A DNA stretch of 64,000 nt from Echinococcus granulosus (GCF_000524195.1 NW_020170385.1:691585-755584), one strand, 5' to 3'. Positions 51,158 through 62,539 are shown, numbered from the stretch's first letter. Notes: generated by a model not told the origin, from the letters alone. Translations and numbers: made by a program.

Positions 51158-51464
51158 ACCAGCGAGAGAAAATCCAAGACAGCGTAGCAGGCAATTTGAG
51201 ATGGTGGGTTAAAAAATGAACCTCGGCTAGTGGAGTTGCAAAATCATCATTAAATTACCCATTTCTAATTTAAAGTCTTCGTCATCACATTCCTTTTAAA
51301 GGTTTCTCATAGTAAAAAAAAGTGGATCTAGATTTTGAAAAGGATGTTTTGCAATTCCCAAAGGTGTCCACTAGCCATGCGCATTTACTTGCCTATCAAG
51401 TTGACAACATGCTTTAAAAATGTTGTTTGAAGTCGACGGATCTAAACAGCCTAACTTATACTAC

Positions 51465-51647
51465 TGTAATACGATAGTACTTTATCCCTCGATATTAATG
51501 AGGCGCCACTCTTGTAATTCGAATTAGCCCTCTTGTGCCTTGCTGGGTGGGCCATGCCAATAGCCCAGACACCTTCTCTGCGCTGAATATATATTCTACG
51601 CGAGTAATATGTCTTCTTTCGTCATCAGGTAGTCTCGGGACGCTACA
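51465..51647 (+). repeat. Solo LTR with CTAC target duplication
   Basis: A 183-bp element starting TGTAATACGATAG and ending GGGACGCTACA, so TG...CA termini. The 4-bp CTAC flanks both sides (51461-51464 and 51648-51651). The core has GAATATATATTC, a TATA-like palindrome, and the TGGGTGGGCCATGCCAATAG box. It is similar along its full length to the copies at 52026 and 62840. No internal retroelement sequence is attached. Confidence 0.88.
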
Positions 51648-52025
51648 CTACAGAGGTTTGTCTCGCTAATATTCATCAACTGGTTGCTCTCATTAAATCA
51701 ACGTATGAAGCACTTTCGTGCCTTTCTCTCCTAGCTCCATTTTTCTTCTGGTCCGGAAGGACTACTCTAGAAGAAGGCATCATTTATTGTGGCAATATTA
51801 AGTTCTACTATTGATTAGACTAGAAAGGGGAATTTTTTTCCTTCTCTTTAATTGATAGCGCCTTCTCAGTCACATAAGTGATTAAATCTGACATCTTGAG
51901 GTCAAGAAAGGTATTTATGAGCAGATACATGGAATACACCCTTCTCATCCTTTTAAGTGCCATCTCTGATGTCTCCTTTTGGGCTTATTTCTTCATATAC
52001 TATTATCGGAGGAATTCTTGCGTAG

Positions 52026-52216
52026 TGTAATACGATGGTGGTTTATACCTCGGTATTGTTGAGGCGCCACTTGTGAACTTTGAATTTGCCTTCTTGTACC
52101 TCGCTGGGTGGGCTGGCCTTTGGACCATGCCAGTAGCCCAAACACCTTTGTGCTGAATATATATTCTGCTCGAGTATTGTCTTCTTTCCTCTTCAAGGAA
52201 GTCTCGGGACGCTACA
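52026..52216 (+). repeat. Solo LTR with GTAG target duplication
   Basis: A 191-bp element from TGTAATACGATGG to GGGACGCTACA, flanked by GTAG at 52022-52025 and 52217-52220. It shares almost the whole sequence of the copy at 62840, so these two may be fairly recent. It is in forward orientation and thus not the flank of the - strand pol remnant just to its right. Confidence 0.9.
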
Positions 52217-52639
52217 GTAGGTCAGCCGTCATATCCTATGTAAGGACGAATTTTATCTTTCTGGTCTGTGTAATTCAGACTGAGTAATTTGTTAGTAAGA
52301 TGATGTTTATCGAAAGGTACTCCTGTGGATGATAAGAAACTATACAGCTGCACTAGACCTCCTTCGCAGTCCACACTAGGCTAGCTACACATGTCATAAG
52401 ATGTCGTGTTTGGCTACGATAAGCATAGGTGCTCACACGCAAGGTTGAGTTTTGTATCGTCTCTGCTTTTAACCACAGCATGCAGTCTGGATCGTTATGT
52501 TCCTGCTTAGAAATATCACCTGGCACTCATTCCGCGTTCGGTAAGCATTTTAAACGATGAAACACTGGTGGATGTATGCACTATGGCCCCACGCCCAAGG
52601 CGTAAACTTCCTAACGAAAGCTTTGAAAAGTCCAATTAA

Positions 52640-54780
52640 AGTGCGATCCGTTCTTCCCATCCGACAATCTCCTACGAATAATCAGGTGTCGTATGTGTCT
52701 TTGGGATTCCGGAAGTATCGCACAGTTCTGTGAAAGGTAGGCTCTCGAAGTCAGTACCTTGGTCAATACGCACAGTTTCGAGACCCCCATGTTGCCAAAT
52801 GCATTGATTGAAAAAAGCAGGAGAGACTGTTTCAGGATCTTGGGTCATCAAGAACACCGTCTCAGCCACCTTTGAGAAATATTCTGGCATTACAGAAAAA
52901 AAGTACAGCAGTTTCCTTTCTCAATCGATAAGGGACCGACAATGTCGATGCCTACACTCAGCCATGGGAGCTTGTGGGTAATCGCTTTGGTTTGGGAACT
53001 TTTGAGTTTGTTGAAGGCAATGCATTTTGGGGAGTAGAAAGCCACAGATGCCTCCTGCTCGAGGCGTTTAGTGCCTTTTTTCTCCTACGTAACCTAATTG
53101 GCTATTAAAGTCTTGAAGAGCTGTTGGTACTACTGAGCCTGTGAGTGCTGAGCGCTTAGGTGTTCGGTCCGATCTTGATGTTATCGGGACTTCACGCTCT
53201 GGGGGCAGTTTTGGCCACTCCTGCAGTATTCGTCCGGTCGCCATGCCCGATAGCGTCATCTTTTTCGCTGTTGGTATGGGGGATGTAAGGAACCTCTTGT
53301 ACACCAGACGTGTATTAGGATCAGTATTTCCCACATTTATCCACTGGTATTTAGTGGGTTTGCTCAGCAAGAACGCCATCAATTCCCACGAGGTCTGGTC
53401 CGCAATTTGAGGAATTCGCTTTACAATGCGCTTTGTCTTTTTCATATTGTATAGTACAATCGTACTGCCACAGCTCCTAGCACCAGCACACTATCAGACC
53501 AACTCCTGCTGATGTGTTCACACTGCAAATGCCCTAGCCATCTGGTTATCTATTAAATGTCCGACCATTGCGAAAATAATGACCAGTTAGCGTTTGTAGT
53601 CGCACTTTTCTGTCTCGTCTGCTTATTGAGTTTAGCACTCGCATAAGCAGCGATGGGCTCCCGACGTTTGTCGCCCTTTTACGAAAGTACATTATCCACA
53701 ACCTCATCACTCACCTCAGTGCTCAGAACGAACGAAGAAGCACCTAATTCGAAATGAGGCAGTGGCAGAATCGGTGCAAAGCTGAGCATCTACTCTAATT
53801 CTTTGGGAACCTCATCGCACTTTTCTTCAAATAATCTTTTTGACCTTGTTTGCAATTTTAGCAAAGCCGTTAAGAAAATGNNNNNNNNNNNNNNNNNNNN
53901 NNNNNNNNNNNNNNNNNNNNNNNNNNNNNNNNNNNNNNNNNNNNNNNNNNNNNNNNNNNNNNNNNNNNNNNNNNNNNNNNTCTGCAGTAGTCCGCTGTTT
54001 AGGAAACTAGTTCTCTAGTTAGTGATAACCAAGCCCTGATTTACCTTGTGCGGTGTTCTGTAATTGCCATCCCGTCTGACAAGATGGCAGTTGTAGAAAC
54101 TGGGGTTTTTTGGGTTCAGTGCAAAATCTGCCTCTTTTAGGCCTTAATGAGCACAATGCTCCTGAACTATTTTTCTTGAAAATGAATATGACATTTGGGT
54201 GTACTATATTAGTTTCGGAATTAGGCCAACTATAGCAGTTTGCATAAGACGCTGAAGTGGTCACTGCACTGCAGAATCCAAAAAAACGTTATCTGCAAGT
54301 CGTTAAGCCCATCGTGTAATGTGAAATCCCACTTTCCTCTATTTTCACCGCTTCCACTTGTAATTATTTCGATTGCAAAACCAACGTGGAGAATCACAAG
54401 GACTCGTGTCAGGAGTCTAGCGATCCATTTATGCAGGATAGGAATAAGCATCCTTCTTTACCATTGAGTTTAGCTTTCTCTAATCGCTACTCAACAGAAG
54501 ACTCCCACCTTTTCATTGCCAGAGAAATCAGTAAGTGCCATAATGGTTTACGGTTTCATAATCTCGTCTTCAATCATCTCGCTAGCTGGACCATTTACCT
54601 CCTCTAGCAGGTGGGCAAATGGTTGCCAGATCGGTATAGGCTCGCCGGTGTTTGTCTTGAATTCCACGATCGTTTTGCCCAGCTTAAAATCTTGTAATGA
54701 GAAAACATTCGTGTACTTAACTAAGAACTTTCGAAGTTCTTTCCCCTATATGCCGGTGACGCAATAAACTACAAACACAA
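52640..54780 (-). pseudogene. Decayed Ty3/gypsy retrotransposon pol
   Basis: On the - strand, from high to low coordinate, fragments occur in pol order. Near 54770-54500 is the lead-in to reverse transcriptase (LGKTIVEFKTNTGEPIPI, then EVNGPASEMIEDEIMKP). Near 53140-53070 is the integrase zinc-binding region (QLGYVGEKRH). Near 52990-52930 is the integrase core start (WLSVGIDIVGPLS), and near 52800-52680 is VRIDQGTDFESLPFTELC, followed by GIPKTHTTP. Stops and frame changes break every segment, so no active enzyme remains. A 100-base gap of N lies inside. Neither LTR, gag nor primer-binding site was found next to it. The nearest LTR (52026) is in the opposite orientation. This is a dead copy of an endogenous element. 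Confidence 0.8.
53881..53980. other. Assembly gap (100 N)
   Basis: Exactly 100 unknown bases, which is the conventional placeholder for a gap of unknown size. It lies within the decayed pol region, where repeats probably stopped the assembly. Confidence 0.99.
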
Positions 54781-56259
54781 TTAGCTCTGGTTTCTCACAA
54801 AAATTACTGCCATTTCAACCAGGAAGTTACAGACATCATCGATGCCTGTCTTCGGTGGCGGGAAATTCACCGTGGTTTTACTGTCTTGATGAACAGGGAA
54901 AGCACTATAACAAATTTAGAATAGCTTTACTGCTACGTAAAAAAACCGTTCCAAGGGTTATATTCTAAGTTAATTCCGTACTTACATATAACGACTTTTC
55001 CTGTCCTCTTTCATCCCCCTTACTTCTGCTCGTGGCTTATGAGACGGGGGAATAGTCCACCTCTTGGTAACGGAATGAGAGGGCCCCGAGATTTGCGATT
55101 GATCTAGTTACCTGGAAAGGTGTATTCAGGCAAAAATTGTAGTTGATTTGGATAGGATTATTTTGCTTGCCATCCTCAATCTCATTGCCAAACCAATTGT
55201 CTGAAAGATGTTCACTGACGCAATAACATCACAGTGCTATTTGACACGGTGCACAAACAGATCAATGGTAAGTAACTGAACAATTGTTAATCTGATAGTA
55301 GGAATAGATTTTTACTTTGTAAAAAGACATTACTTGGCAGGGTATTCACGAGATATTTTAACTAAGTGAATCCTGTGTAAGCTTGCTAGCGGGGTACAGA
55401 AGGGCCAGGACTAGTACCATAAACGAAATGAAGAGGGCGCCGCTGTAGACAAACGACAAGGACTACAGACCCACACAGACAAATATTTCTGGAAAGGTGC
55501 TTTGTTACTGCACCGATTACGACATTTTCAAACTTAATAGACATTTAAAACTCCCACTCCTCATCACTGATAGAATACCACACCGAAGGGCAAATCACCC
55601 AAAGAATTTATAAAGGACCTCTACGCAGATTAACTGAGAAAAAGGGGTATACTAGAGCTTTACCAACACCGTGCACGCATAAATCGTCAGTAGCGAAACC
55701 ATTTCAACTTTAATTTAGAGAAAGCAAATTAATTAGAACATGGAGCACAATGAAGTGACGCACACAAGACAAGCAGAGGAAGTTTCTATACAAGATAGAA
55801 ACATAGAAACACTGAAGGATGGTCAAATACGTAAATCAGCATTGGACAAGGCGGTAGATTCACTCAATAGCCTTGGCATGGCCTATGAAGGATTCCCATG
55901 CGTTGAGAGTCTAAACATGGAAAAAAAAGCATACATTTATAGTGCAGCCAAAGTACGCATTAATCAATGAAGTTGATTCGGTTACGCATACCAGGACTCT
56001 GGATGGGTGAGGTCATTTTGGTACTTCTGGGACGTTGACGAAAACGTAAGCATTTATTAAGTGCAGATTTTGGTCGACAAGGGTGGACAAAAGTGCGTAT
56101 ACAATCAAAAGGCAACAGTCGTATACCAATGGTCTATTAACAAAGCACCTGTAGCTGACGCGTTTACTTGACGCGTAACAGTGAAAAGTGGCAGTCATAG
56201 CAGCCTTCGGCTTTCCCAGTTCAAGCTGTGGGGATGTTTACTATCTAGATTGCCTCCTA
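54781..56259. other. Intergenic region with one small open frame
   Basis: Mostly AT-rich, no recognisable exon except the 76-codon frame described separately at 55740-55970. Some of the left part may be upstream sequence of the decayed gypsy element (more of pol or gag), but I could not recognise it. Confidence 0.4.
55740..55970 (+). CDS. Small open frame, 76 codons, function unknown
   Basis: Starts with ATG (MEHNEVTHTRQ) and runs to tga. The composition looks like a soluble, helical, charged protein (QIRKSALDKAVDSLNSLGMAYEG, ESLNMEKKAYIYSAAK spans a likely helix pair) rather than translated AT-rich filler. I know no family for it and see no splice partner. It could be a real small gene, one exon, or a retroelement remnant. 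Confidence 0.3.
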   Translation: MEHNEVTHTRQAEEVSIQDRNIETLKDGQIRKSALDKAVDSLNSLGMAYEGFPCVESLNMEKKAYIYSAAKVRINQ

Positions 56260-59215
56260 TCAATCCATGGCATTAAGAGGATGCCGCGCAAAGTGCATGC
56301 GCTGGAGTGTCACAGAATTTTGATAAGAAACAAAAACATGATCGCTACTTGAAAGGCAGAAACCAACTTTTTCCTGCATCTGAAGCATCATCGTTAGGTA
56401 GGACAGCACGGCTTCTCGGAATTCCTTAAAACGATCCTCATCGACGCGTCCAAACTCCTTTTTGATGGTTATTGAAATCTTTTCGAACTCTTCTTCACTC
56501 ACCTCCACGCGTTGGGATAGCTGCAAGTTAAATGATTTGGTTTTCAGAGTTGGCCGTATGCTCATATGTCCAAGCGGACTTATGAAAAAAGGGAGAGGTA
56601 CGAAAAACAGATGAAATTCTTTCCAAATAAGCGAAGAAACGCAAATTTTGAATAAAATACTTCAGGCCTCATTCCTTCTGCTGCGGCAACGAGCAAAATC
56701 TAAAAAAACCTCCGAATTCCCAATCGTACGGTATAAACACTGTGTTGGATGAAAAGATTTTATAACTGTTTCTAAGAGTGTCTCTTCACAAAAAGACTGG
56801 GGTACTTTGATGACGCGACGACACGAAAATAAGCAATAGCTGACTTAATTAAGTAAAAAGATTCCATGAACTCAGAAGGAAGTTGAAACTATTACACAGA
56901 ACACCGTCTCTTACTTCACTAATTTCACGTTCAAGTGTAGGAATTTTGGCGCGATCAGCCTTAGGAGACATTTCGATGCGCACCTTCTGCTCTCGTTTCC
57001 CTCGCAGAACGGACTCACAATCTCGACGCATCTTGAACACACGGATCCGCTCCGCCAAAGTATCCTGTAGTAGAGAAAAGCTAACAACATGAAGACAGAA
57101 GAATACCATTTGCAAAGATAAATAAGGGTTTCCTATTAGTAACCCAGTTTATACAAAAATTCAAGGACATGAGGCGTAGAGTATAGAGCACAAAAATGAA
57201 AAACTTCATTGCTGTAAAAAGTATTTCACGGGATTGAATTAATGAACGATGTCACCACATCAACTAATCAAATCTTGAAAACGTCATAAAATAACGACCT
57301 GGCAAGCGTTTTGGGGCATTTTTAACTTAAAATATATGAACTGCAAGTTTTTTAGCAAAAACGCGAGTTATCGATAACTTGATTGAACCAAAAGTACTTC
57401 GTATCCATGAGTCAGATGTTAAGTAAAGGTAATATAAACAAAAAATTGCTTTAACTTATTAAGGCAAGGGAAATTTAGAACTGCGAAAGATCACTCAAGA
57501 TATAAAACCTATGTTGCCGATTTCAAGGCATGTTCCATGAGAAATTTAAAGTATTGCATTAGTTTGCCAAAATCACACTTCTACCTAGGAAAACGTGCCC
57601 AAAAGTGCTAAAAAAGCAGGGGGAAAAACAAAAGGACCATTATCCTAGGTTCCAAATTGTTTGAAAACTATTTAAAGCTAGTTAAAAAATTAACAATACC
57701 AGGCCTTTGGTGGTGGAGAAAGCTTGAGTTATCAAGTGAATTTCTGATGCATTATCAATGACAATTGTTCATCATAATCTGTAAGAATATCTCAACAGAA
57801 GGATGTACTTATTATAAAAAGGTCGACACATTATCCGTCAAATCGTGGATACACAAGGTGATTCGACCATTTGTAAAGATAACATCCTAAATAATAAAAA
57901 CTCAGACGGACATTTGACAGACAATACACGGTTTAAGGTAAAGGCAAAATGACGCCAACGCAACGCACTCTACAGGCTTGAACACTAGAAAGCACACCCT
58001 TCGAGTATTCAACTAGAAAAGTTGATTGGGCCTCAGCCTCAACCGACAGGAAATGAGCCATTTCCTCCTCAGTATCGGCTAGCTGCCCTAGTGCTCTAGC
58101 CAGCCCAGTATGCTCCTCCACATTAGCCAAAACAGAAAGTGCCTTTGACGAGGCGAGAGTAGAAGCCACCAGATCTAAACCAAACGTTCAGTTCATTTTT
58201 CAAAAGGGTATGAGACTTACCATTCTGATCTAGGACTAAATTAGATAAAGCGGCATAGAGCCGACTGCCCTGTATATCCCAATTCTCCAGTTCCTCGTCT
58301 TTAAGGTCAAAATACTGGAACGAATATAAGCTTCAGAATAGGCACCGAAGACGCAAATATAATGGAAGTTGAGCACTAACCTCATCGACTTCATCCATTC
58401 TAAATGTAAGCTTTCCAACAGCTTCACCAACATTCTTCAGGAATTTCATAGCTGCTACACCAGAAAGCGATTGAGCGCTGGAATACCGAGGAAGTTCGTT
58501 TTCAAGTTCCAAAAATTCACGAACATTGTGATCACTTATTAAAATGGGGTGGTTTACAATTCTATGCAAAAAACTACACAGTGAAAGTCACCAAAAAGTA
58601 AAAACCATTCAAGAGAAACCCTGCGTTTCTCAATGAAGTCCGAATCAGCAAAACTGCTCTTTGAAAGACGCATCTTTGTGGTGCCTGGATTCGTAAATAT
58701 AAGGTGGATTGACAGTACCGAGCATATTCTTTTCTGGAGGACAAGGTATAATCAGCCCCTGTGGAATGTATTTCATTTTTAACTTCTCATACAGACCAAG
58801 GAAATCCGAAAAACGACGATGAACACACATATTGGAATTCTTAAAGCACGACATGTTAGTCTGCAGACAATGGATGACGTATGAGGCTTACCATGGTTTT
58901 AACAGCATAGACAACATATGATGACATACCCTCGCCCACCTTCTCCGGATTAAGAACCTTAACTGTAATCATATTTGGCTCTGAGGTAAAAAGGTGTGAT
59001 TCCGACAGCTAAAGCTTAGCTTGACGTCAAGTACTTCACTTACAGGTGCAATATCTGGTACGGTTGCGGTGGCCTGACCATGTTCGCCTTAACTGCCTTG
59101 ATTCATAAATAAACATATTTACCAGAAAAAGGGTCCAGATTGTCCATATCTGATTCCTAAGTGTAAAGTATAAGGAAAAACAACAAATAACCGATTCGTC
59201 TTCCGGGACCATCAT
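56260..59215 (-). CDS. Sorting nexin of the SNX1/SNX2 (Vps5) type, PX-BAR
   Basis: Ten exons: 59215-59192, 59156-59123, 58980-58892, 58860-58714, 58658-58606, 58573-58381, 58314-58221, 58174-57969, 57064-56915 and 56520-56260 (tga). Frames join to give 416 residues. Introns of 35, 31 and 32 nt occur. The N terminus is short and acidic (PEDESESDMDNLDPF). The PX domain (about 20-140) has the phosphoinositide motif RRFSDF at 64-69, PCPPEKN and FIEKRR. A BAR domain follows from about 165 (GKLTFRMDEVDE, ALGQLADTEEEMAHF, FKEFREAVLSYLTMMLQMQ). SNX1/2 form the membrane-bending half of the retromer/ESCPE coat on endosomes. Human SNX1/2 are ~520 residues with longer N termini. After QMQEK the frame reads on through sequence unlike the usual family end. 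A gttggt donor at 56367 and an acceptor at about 56300 could instead remove part of it, so the last ~35 residues are uncertain. Confidence 0.92.
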
Positions 59216-59592
59216 TGTTTTCAACAGTGTTAGGACTTAAGTACACCTATTTAAAGAAGCCTTGAGTTCCAGACTGATTTTAAAAGCGGTTGAGAAAGAT
59301 AACGAAGAAGTTTGCCAAAAAAGAAACAAAAATATTTAAAATTGTGCTCATGCTAAGACGTTTACAAATGCAACGTGTGATGGAAGTCTATGCATGCAAT
59401 ACGAATATTATAGAATTTCCTCTATGTCTGTAAGTATAATAAATCGCCTCTAAGAACTTACTCAAAGATTTGCCTTTGTTTCAACAAGCTTAGTTGCATA
59501 AGATAAATCCATTTAGCCGATGTAAATAACACAATATCGGTCACCCAATAGGATCCCATTTAGCAGCATAAACTTTAGTAAGGAAAAACGAA

Positions 59593-59650
59593 TGTATCGT
59601 CCCGAGACTTTTCTGACGACGGCCTAGAGGCCATGGCTTTAGGTGGAAAT
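59593..59650 (-). repeat. Fragment of the LTR family (3' end only)
   Basis: Read on the - strand it ends GTCTCGGGACGATACA, matching the LTR 3' end (GTCTCGGGACGCTACA) and a few bases inside it. Similarity fades after about 30-50 bp. No boundary or target duplication on the other side. Confidence 0.4.
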
Positions 59651-59798
59651 ACAGTGTAGAGTTGAATAAATAGCCAGAACACCAAAGGCTGTAGTACCGA
59701 AATTTTTCCCTTGAGATAGAAGGCGGTACTCGGGACGAGGCCCTGGGTGGTCCATTAACGATACTGAGATTTAAACTACTAATTAATGCAACATACCA

Positions 59799-59862
59799 CA
59801 CCTCTACCATCTTTTGAGTGAAGTCTGTGCATGCTTCACATGGTAAATCTCCCACATCAGCT
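59799..59862 (-). CDS. Possible lone saposin-like exon
   Basis: A segment between gtgatag and gaggtgtgg reads ADVGDLPCEACTDFTQKMVE on the - strand. CxxC after a LP motif followed by an amphipathic helix is typical of the start of a saposin B domain. It has an AG at its upstream edge and a GTGTGG donor-like site at its end. No second half of the domain was found nearby, so this may be chance, a gene fragment or an exon of a gene interrupted by the repeats to the right. Confidence 0.25.
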
Positions 59863-59949
59863 ATCACAACGTAACCAGTGTTTAAGATAAAGAAGCACCA
59901 ACTACATCAGGCATTGGAAATGCATGTAAGTGAAAAAATATTCGACTGC

Positions 59950-60400
59950 AACAATATTAACCCATTTTGTTAATTCCGTTGGGTCCAGAGTTTCGTCCTG
60001 CTAAATATCTGTACTGGAGAAGGGAATTTTGCTGTCCTCCTACTGCTGGAGATTGGATAATCCTCTTCATCAAGACCACCACACATTTCAATCGCTAGTC
60101 GTAAGATTACTGACCTAAAAGCGGTTAGTTAGCAAGAAAAGCGTTTTTAAATAATTCCATGGGAAAAGATATATTTCATCTATCCCTCTAAACCACTTGG
60201 TCCCCACTTCGGTGATGCTCGGCCATACATCTATCTGGATTCCATTCAGCTCGTATAGGTGGAGGCAGCTCTGTTCACTTAATGGACATTTTCATACAGA
60301 TGCCGTAGGCAGCTTCCCAATAGGCTTTTTCAGATGGTACACGAATAGTGTTGCTTAAGCTCTTTATTGTATTACTTTAGAACACGAAAAATGGAGCAAT
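59950..60400. repeat. Internal segment of a non-coding retroelement, copy 1
   Basis: Diverged similarity in the same order to 61240-61640: a block with gagtttcgtcc, then gaattgtgctgg-like words, then cccacttcgg and tgcccagccat-like words, and a final cagatggtttacgg-like word. No coding frame persists. Both copies lie amid LTRs, so this is probably the inside of the same LTR family. Boundaries are approximate. Confidence 0.45.
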
Positions 60401-60936
60401 TGTTGAGGGTATACATTAATTTAAACCCTTTTGTTACGAACCCCCGCAGATTCGCCCATCGGCATCCGATGTTCTCCCGTCACATTGGGGTCTAGCATTT
60501 AGGAATGGAGATCAAGGTAGTTGTTCTCTAGGATCGGACTCGCCTATATTTGCCATCAATGTAGAGGTCTGAGTCCTTCCTGATGTCGTAAGAAGTAGTA
60601 CTGGTGTGTCAAATACGTTACTGACGTACAAAAGAGCTGCGACTACCCAGGCACTTTAGCCAAATTTCAATCTGTGGGCCTTCAACTGCTGACGTAATCA
60701 CATGCAGCATTAAACAATTTACTAAATCAATACAGAGAAGTCCAATTCAATTTTACAAATAATTAAACAGAGATCAAAACCAATGAGGTGAAAAACTGCT
60801 CGTGACTTAACAAATTGTCTTTGTAATAGCATTCATTGTACTTAAATAATAAGCAAACGCTAATTATGGATATGAATGTAGTCACCATTTGCAGTTGTCA
60901 CAAGCCAATGTACTGCGCACAATATGCACAGACCCA

Positions 60937-61121
60937 TGTGCGGCATCTCGAGACTTCCCTGAAGACGAAAGAAGACACAATACTCGGGCAGAATATATGT
61001 ATTCGATATACAAAAGGTACTAGGACTACTGACATGGCCCGAAGGCCAGCCCACCTGGCGTGGTGCAACGGCCAAGTCGAAAGTGACTCCTTACCAAAAC
61101 CGCGATGACTATTGTATTACA
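60937..61121 (-). repeat. LTR copy preceded by a polypurine tract (3' LTR)
   Basis: On the - strand the LTR starts TGTAATACAATAG at 61121 and ends near 60937. Just upstream is AAAAGAAGAGAGGGG (61140-61126), a good polypurine tract, the second-strand primer that marks the inner edge of a 3' LTR. This identifies the family as true LTR retroelements rather than a dispersed repeat of other type. Flanks show no target duplication, as expected if the other LTR is elsewhere or lost. Confidence 0.8.
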
Positions 61122-61843
61122 TAGCCCCTCTCTTCTTTTGAGCGTCATTCCCGGCGCTCCACTTGGTCAACCTCCCGCGTCAGCCATCGAAACGCAATCG
61201 GAACTCTAAGGAAACGGGCACGGGACGGCCATACTAGTCATCAAATTTTTATGCAACTGAGGAGATACTTCACTGATCCCTCTTGGCAATTCAAGTGGAT
61301 CTTGAGTTTCGTCCGATTTGAGAACTGGATTCAGGAACGGGGAATTGTGCTGGCCATCATGCGTGCCCATAGACGGATATAGGAACACTGGCCTAAAAAA
61401 GACTTGTATAAGGAAGGACGGGACTTAATACAGGTCCGTGGGGAAGGGCTTCGCATCTATTCCTCCTTGCCACATTGTTCCCACTTCGGAGCTGCCCAGC
61501 CATAACAACCCGGGGTGTATTCTGCTAGTAGAGAAAAGGAGGAGGTATAGCGAATTCACTTTATCAACAACTTTATGCAGGTACGGTAGAGAAGGCCTGT
61601 AATGAAACCTCCAGATGGTTTACGGCTAGTGTGGCTTCAGTTGTTAATAGCTTCCCTGCAGTTAGTGGGGCTGGGGTAGACGCCGAAAGTAAACGTCAAT
61701 TTTAGCTCTTCTGTTTGGGGTCATCACCATCCTGCCATCTGCAGCATATGTACTTCTTCCGCCCAGCTAAAGTTTATCAGGCAGCAGTGAAAGTCAGGGT
61801 AGATGTTATTCTGAAATCGGGTTCGCTTTTCCGCTGCCGCCAA
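61122..61843 (-). mobile_element. Internal region of a non-coding LTR element, copy 2
   Basis: Sequence running inward from the 3' LTR and its polypurine tract. Its parts recur at 59950-60400 and 62540-62720. Frames of 60-71 codons occur on the - strand, but I see no gag or pol motif, so the element looks non-autonomous (TRIM-like) or strongly deleted. It stops at the solo LTR at 61844, which has its own target duplication and so looks like a later insertion rather than the 5' LTR. Confidence 0.55.
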
Positions 61844-62031
61844 TGTAGTGTCCCAAGGCTTACCTGAAGAGGAAAGAAGATATAATACTCGGGCAGAATA
61901 CGCACATTTGGCATGCAGAAAACGTGGGGCTACTGGCATGCCCCGAAGGCCAGCCTACCAGACGCGGCACAATGGCCAAGTCACAAGTGGCTCCTCATCT
62001 AAACCGGGAGATAAGCATCCATCGGATTTCA
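61844..62031 (-). repeat. Solo LTR with CCAA target duplication
   Basis: A 188-bp copy in reverse orientation: - strand start TGAAATCCGATGG, end GGGACACTACA. CCAA flanks it on both sides (61840-61843 and 62032-62035). The core box is TAGGCTGGCCTTCGGGGCATG; the TATA-like core has decayed. Confidence 0.82.
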
Positions 62032-62539
62032 CCAAGGGTCCCCGTAGTTAATCAAAATAGTAAATAAATACTATCATTACCGTTTCTTAAAATGTGCTAA
62101 AGTTGCTTAATGTCAATTCCTATTAAATGAGGCTGCAGCTGTGATTTGACCTCTAAGAAACCATTTTATCTTATCCTTCAAGAGAGGTTTTGGAAGCAGT
62201 AAATTCCCAACTGAAATCGAATAAATCACGAGATTCATGATACAGCCGTGGAACAAAGATTTCCTCAATTTAGAAACCTGACGCCCTTGTACCAATTCTA
62301 AAATTAATATGAGCAGTTTTATATATCTACCTTTTTAAGCTAGTAGTGCCAACGCATAACCCCAAGGGTTCACTGAATTCGTAATAACTTAAGGTTTCCT
62401 GGAAGAACAGAAAGATTATATGTTACTGTCACGGCCCGGAGGATATACAGCAGAGGCTGAATTATCGGCGTAGATAAACATATATTTTACCAAAATACTA
62501 ATTTACTTCATGACGCCTTCCCTTAAGGCGTTGTCTTTG

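Noticed and set aside
50793..51212. 139-codon + strand ORF
   Set aside because: Antisense of the first TACC exon, whose frame is supported by splicing and family motifs.
60937..62031. A complete non-autonomous element with LTRs at 60937-61121 and 61844-62031 and a 720-bp interior
   Set aside because: The copy at 61844-62031 has its own CCAA target duplication on both sides, so it looks like an independent solo LTR. A TGG one base inside is too weak as a primer-binding site.
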